Assembly (NCBI GenBank): GCA_015493745.1
Contig: WGCN01000073.1
Span: 1-56,534 of the forward strand
DNA length: 56,534 nt
Direction: 5' to 3'
DNA from: Calditrichales bacterium
GTDB lineage: Bacteria; Calditrichota; Calditrichia; Calditrichales; J004
Shown here: positions 53,193 to 56,534 of the stretch, piece by piece
Position numbering within the stretch: the stretch's first letter is position 1
Layout: each line of letters opens with the position of its first letter
The notes under the pieces: generated by a model
The model's input: the letters and a program-made list of their open reading frames with translations, nothing else
What the model was told of the DNA's origin: nothing
Databases searched by the model: none
Position numbers and translations under genes: made by a program

Positions 53193-54371
53193 TTAAAAAT
53201 TTTTCAGGATGTTTAACAATACTTCCATGGCTTCATCTATATGCTCTTTTTCGACAATGAGCGGTGGCAGAAAGCGCAGTGTGGCGCCTCCCCCGGCAAT
53301 ATTAAATATCAGCCCCCGGTCAAAGGCGGCGCGCATAATCTCCGCTCCGTGACGGCTCACATCCATACCGCACATAAGGCCCTGCCCTCTTACCTCCCCG
53401 CAAAGGTCCGGGTAAGCGGAAGCAATCCCTTCTAACCGCTCCATCAAATAGGCCCCCGTCTCACGCACATGTTTCAGAAAGGAGGGCTCGGCAATGGTGT
53501 TGACGGTCGCCAGTCCGCTGGCACAGGCCAACGGGTTTCCGCCATAGGTAGTGCCGTGCTCACCGGGGCTGAACACCTGTTCCAGGTGTCCGGCCACTAA
53601 AAATGCGGCCAGCGGCAAGCCTCCGCCCAGTCCCTTGGCCGTGGCCATGGCATCGGGCGTAAAAGAAAAAGTTTCCGAATAGAAAAAATGTCCCGTCCGG
53701 CCTACACCGGTCTGTATCTCATCAACAATAATAAGATAGTCATGTTTTTTACGACCTTCATCCATGGCCTGCAGCATCTCATCCGAAACGGGATGAATTC
53801 CCCCTTCACCGGTAATGCCCTCAAAAAACACCGCCGCCACATCATCGCCAAGGGCCGCTTTAAAGGCCGGCACATCATTGAAGGGAACAATATTCACCAG
53901 CGGTAACAGAGGCTCAAAGCTATCGCGGTATTTACCCTGCCCCGTGATGCTCACCGCTCCCAGTGTGCGGCCGTGAAAGCCGCCCTCAAAAGCGATAATT
54001 CTTTTCTTGTTTTTGGCCAGGCCCCGTTTACGGGCCAATTTGATCAATCCTTCGATGGCTTCGGTACCGCTGTTGGCAAAAAAGAGTTTACTATAAGGGG
54101 TCAGCTTCAACAACTTATCGGCCAGTTCTAACTGCACATCCTGGATAAAATAGTTGCTTAAGTGCATATTGCGTTGCAACTGATGCTCGACGGCCCCTAT
54201 GACCGCGGGATGATTATAGCCCAAGGCATTCACCGCAATGCCCGATAAAAAATCAAGATATTGCTTGCCGGTCTCATCATACAGATACATTCCCCGGCCA
54301 TGATCGATCATGGCGGGAAAACGTTTGTATACCTGTAAAAAGAGCTCTTCTTCGGAAGGTAGATGAGACAT
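53193..54371 (-). CDS. argD: class III aminotransferase, probable acetylornithine aminotransferase
   Basis: 392 residues, PLP-dependent. NSGTEAIEGLIKLARK, GGFHGRTLGAVSITG, IVDEIQTGVGRTGHFF and the PLP lysine in ATAKGLGGGLPLAAF are family motifs; length suits ArgD. No other arginine gene is near, so an ornithine, lysine or 4-aminobutyrate substrate remains possible. Downstream of the TPR gene by 12 bases. Confidence 0.83.
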   Translation of the reverse strand: MSHLPSEEELFLQVYKRFPAMIDHGRGMYLYDETGKQYLDFLSGIAVNALGYNHPAVIGAVEHQLQRNMHLSNYFIQDVQLELADKLLKLTPYSKLFFANSGTEAIEGLIKLARKRGLAKNKKRIIAFEGGFHGRTLGAVSITGQGKYRDSFEPLLPLVNIVPFNDVPAFKAALGDDVAAVFFEGITGEGGIHPVSDEMLQAMDEGRKKHDYLIIVDEIQTGVGRTGHFFYSETFSFTPDAMATAKGLGGGLPLAAFLVAGHLEQVFSPGEHGTTYGGNPLACASGLATVNTIAEPSFLKHVRETGAYLMERLEGIASAYPDLCGEVRGQGLMCGMDVSRHGAEIMRAAFDRGLIFNIAGGGATLRFLPPLIVEKEHIDEAMEVLLNILKNF

Positions 54372-54383
54372 AGGCCTGTATCC

Positions 54384-55061
54384 TTAGTTTACGGCCAGCA
54401 TGGCCATCTTGGCCTTGGCATCAAAAACATGAGAAGAATCGGGATACTCTTCCACCAGCCTGCTGAAATATTCCCTCGCCTTCTCTATATCACCGGCAAA
54501 TTCAAAATCAATGGCGGCATTATAAAGATAGTCATGCGCTTCGGGGAAATCATCCGCTGCCTTCCAGGCCTTTAAATAGGCTTCGGCCGCGGCGGCATAA
54601 TTTTCCTCGGCCTCATAGCAGGCCCCCAAACCGGCATATCCTGATGAAAGCAGGATATTACTGTCGGAATAGTTATCAACAAATTTCTGAAAATGGGCCC
54701 GGGCCTCACTGTATTTTTTTTCCTGAAAATCTATGTTCGCCAGTAAAAACAGCCCCTGATCGCCCGAAGTGGTTCCACTGTAACCGTCAACGAGATATTC
54801 CAGGAACTGGCGGGCTTTGTCATAATTACGCTCCTGATATTCCACCTGGGCCTTACCCAGCAAAATCGAAGCCTCTTTTTCACTGCTTTGATGCAGAAAA
54901 CTCAGCATAAATATAATAAGGGCTATGGCAATAAAACCGCCACCGATACTATGTATGCGCTTTTTATTATCTTCATAGAAAGTCTGCGTTTTTACCATTG
55001 TATCCAAAAGCGGATCGCGTTTTAGCTCTTTTTTATTAAACTTTTTGGGTGCCTTAAGCAT
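54384..55061 (-). CDS. membrane-anchored TPR protein, YfgM-like
   Basis: 225 residues. A basic cytoplasmic N-terminus, one transmembrane helix at about residues 41-57 (FIAIALIIFMLSFL) and four to five TPR units in the periplasmic part, ending LVEEYPDSSHVFDAKAKMAML. The arrangement resembles YfgM, an envelope chaperone partner. AAGGAG precedes the start. It heads the operon reaching to engB; tRNA-Arg ends 39 bases upstream with no terminator between. Confidence 0.8.
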   Translation of the reverse strand: MLKAPKKFNKKELKRDPLLDTMVKTQTFYEDNKKRIHSIGGGFIAIALIIFMLSFLHQSSEKEASILLGKAQVEYQERNYDKARQFLEYLVDGYSGTTSGDQGLFLLANIDFQEKKYSEARAHFQKFVDNYSDSNILLSSGYAGLGACYEAEENYAAAAEAYLKAWKAADDFPEAHDYLYNAAIDFEFAGDIEKAREYFSRLVEEYPDSSHVFDAKAKMAMLAVN

Positions 55062-55099
55062 TGGGTGTCACTCCTTGAGTTATGTTATTGGTCGCTGTG

Positions 55100-55174
55100 T
55101 GCCCCATCCAGGACTCGAACCTGGGCTAACCGGGATTAGGAATCCCGTGCTCTATCCTACTGAGCTAATGGGGC
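55100..55174 (-). tRNA. tRNA-Arg(CCT)
   Basis: Read on the minus strand, acceptor GCCCCAT (55174-55168) pairs with ATGGGGC (55107-55101), discriminator A. The anticodon stem CGGGA/TCCCG holds loop TTCCTAA with anticodon CCT, decoding AGG. The T arm is CCAGG-TTCGAGT-CCTGG. Confidence 0.97.
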
Positions 55175-55188
55175 TGAACAAGCCGTTA

Positions 55189-55217
55189 AATTTAAAGGCT
55201 TTTGTTTTTTAAAGCAA
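55189..55217 (-). promoter_or_regulatory. promoter for tRNA-Arg and probably the downstream operon
   Basis: Minus strand: TTGCTT (55217-55212), 17 bases and TAAATT (55194-55189); start predicted near 55182, eight bases before the tRNA. Confidence 0.7.
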
Positions 55218-55232
55218 AAAGATAGTATATAT

Positions 55233-55262
55233 AAAAAAAAGCTGCCGAAGCAGCTTTTTTTT
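55233..55262 (-). terminator. terminator of the FadL-like gene
   Basis: A-rich arm, GCTGC-CGAA-GCAGC, T-rich arm: symmetric, so active on either strand. On the minus strand it ends the transcript of the barrel gene stopping at 55276. Confidence 0.85.
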
Positions 55263-55275
55263 ATTCAGTCGTTAT

Positions 55276-56499
55276 TTATTCACCTAAATGTATTACCGCT
55301 CCCAGAGTAATAAAAACATCTCCCTCGGTGAAGGTAATATCATTGGGGCCGGTGTTATCCAGCGTTTGCTGATAGCCGCTGAGTTCAATGCTGGCATCAA
55401 GAATCACATTGCCCAGGGCGATGCCGGTACCGGCGGTAATAACGCCGGCGACCACTTCTTTATCATCAACATCTTTGGTCCCCAGAGGGTTGGTGTAATA
55501 TCCCAAACGAATCGGTATGATGGTTTCCGTACCCAGCAGATATTCAAGACCAATATGAAAAGAACTTATATCGGGCATATTAAGCTCGGCAAGTGTATTA
55601 CCGCTCTCAAGCTTTACCTTCGAAATAGGCCTGCTGTTATAGTCGAAGGCAAGCAAAAGCTTGTCCGTGGGACGTACGCCAACCCCCACGCGGTAAAACA
55701 AGGGCGCGCTTAGTGTACCTTCCTGGCTGAGAATAGTACCATCCGCCAAGGTAAAATCAACACCACTCACATCAGAAAAAGAATATTTTCTTTCATGCGG
55801 CAGGCTTATGGTTGCTCCCACGCTGATCATTTCCGAAAGACGGGCCAATACGCCCAAATCTATTATTAATCCGCTATAATCGATGGCATAGCTGCTTTCA
55901 CTGTCCAAAATACCGTCATTCTCCACCGAGCTGTTTCCCTCTTCCGATCCGGTTAAAATATTGGCGGTTACCCCGAGAGAGAGCATATCATTAATTTTAA
56001 AGCCCAATGAAGGAGAAATGGCGTTTATGCCGCCCGCGGTATCGTTATAGATTACCTTTTCCAAAAAAGAAAAAACAAATCCGTCGGAGGTAATCGTTTG
56101 AGTGATTTCCTGCGAAAAATCAAACATACGCCGGAAGGCCACACCTCCGACCACTTCAAAACCGCCTATTTTAAAAGGTACCACAAAACTGGCGAAGTTG
56201 AACTGGAACTGGGACTGTGCCTGCACATCCCACCCGGTAATTCCTATATCCTGCAACCCGTCCACGGTGCCGCTGGCGGCAGACATCCGCCCCACAACAC
56301 TGGCTTCCATTTGGTATAGTTGCACCAAACCGGCAGGATTCCAGGAAATGGCCGACGCATCATCCGCCACACCGGTAAAAGCATATCCCAAACCGGCGGA
56401 ACGGGCACCGTTACCATTGAGCCGGAAATTAAATATCTCCTGCGCTCCTGCTGTACCGGCGGCAAACAAAATAATTAAAAAAAGTAAAAAAGCTCTCAT
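55276..56499 (-). CDS. OmpP1/FadL-like outer-membrane protein
   Basis: 407 residues. Signal peptide (..GTAGA), then LNGNGARSAGLGYAFTGVADDASAISWNPAGL, the FadL/PorV-type N-terminal motif also seen in the protein at 8371. The remainder is a run of amphipathic strands, with segments such as LSLGVTANILTGSEEG and SVGATISLPHERKYSF that match FadL-type barrels. FadL transports hydrophobic compounds such as fatty acids; the substrate here is unknown. GGGGAGG lies four bases before the ATG. Transcribed alone. Confidence 0.83.
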   Translation of the reverse strand: MRAFLLFLIILFAAGTAGAQEIFNFRLNGNGARSAGLGYAFTGVADDASAISWNPAGLVQLYQMEASVVGRMSAASGTVDGLQDIGITGWDVQAQSQFQFNFASFVVPFKIGGFEVVGGVAFRRMFDFSQEITQTITSDGFVFSFLEKVIYNDTAGGINAISPSLGFKINDMLSLGVTANILTGSEEGNSSVENDGILDSESSYAIDYSGLIIDLGVLARLSEMISVGATISLPHERKYSFSDVSGVDFTLADGTILSQEGTLSAPLFYRVGVGVRPTDKLLLAFDYNSRPISKVKLESGNTLAELNMPDISSFHIGLEYLLGTETIIPIRLGYYTNPLGTKDVDDKEVVAGVITAGTGIALGNVILDASIELSGYQQTLDNTGPNDITFTEGDVFITLGAVIHLGE

Positions 56500-56534
56500 T
56501 CTACCTCCCCTATTTGGTTATAAAGCGATCCCCC

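Overview
The window is a dense, ordinary-looking chromosomal segment with about 57 protein genes, six tRNAs, one 6S RNA and no sign of phage, IS elements or CRISPR. Gene content points to a Gram-negative-type member of the FCB superphylum, most likely Calditrichota-like (inference from memory, no search run): PorV/PorQ- and FadL-like outer-membrane barrels, a TPR lipoprotein beginning [14 protein letters not shown], a double-PspC protein, many periplasmic TPR proteins, and the block infC-rpmI-rplT-pheS-pheT-zapB-like-zapA-6S RNA-rny-ymdB-folD.

Layout. 1-593: 3' part of tRNA-Ala(GGC), followed by a degenerate tandem array of its 3' end plus terminators and an inverted repeat. 594-2729 (-): a barrel protein and a DUF1015 protein. 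2908-9363 (+): dnaE, dtd, a PASTA protein, a CTP-dependent lipid-kinase-like protein and a PorV-like protein. 9459-12366 (-): a TPR protein and an RqcH/NFACT protein. 12553-24151 (+): yicC, gmk, coaB, a family-4 uracil-DNA glycosylase, dnaB, relA/spoT, greA, two envelope-stress-like membrane proteins, a GNAT protein, aroA and aroE. 24240-35032 (+): tRNA-Tyr, tRNA-Val, then thrS through folD. 35197-43701 (+): a Cys4 membrane protein, a DUF58 protein, a MerR regulator, tRNA-Pro(GGG), a glycosyltransferase, pcm, a DUF368 protein, tRNA-Pro(CGG), a fused isoprenoid-kinase-like protein and leuS. 43994-44203 (+): a 69-residue orphan. 44224-47776 (-): liuB, liuC, csrA and an EamA transporter. 47904-55174 (-): tRNA-Arg and a long operon down to engB. 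55276-56499 (-): a FadL-like barrel.

The genes are mainly information processing (replication, tRNA charging, ribosome assembly, RNA turnover, stringent response), envelope biology (isoprenoid phosphates, outer-membrane barrels, RlpA, TPR scaffolds) and small metabolic sets (shikimate, leucine catabolism, one-carbon folate).

Most notable: (i) an RNase Y homologue whose HD catalytic motif reads HK and whose other metal ligands also appear lost, directly behind a 6S RNA; (ii) a CoaBC-type protein whose decarboxylase half is unrecognisable; (iii) an RqcH homologue with Asn-Lys where the family has Asp-Arg; (iv) infC with an AUC start codon; (v) a tandem array of tRNA-Ala 3' tails, each with its own terminator; (vi) a perfect intrinsic terminator for a plus-strand gene inside the coding region of the convergent gene; (vii) a fused VTE5/VTE6-type kinase. 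Promoters in front of the tRNAs and several operons agree on a -35 TTGNTW, 17-18 nt spacer, -10 TAWATT pattern.
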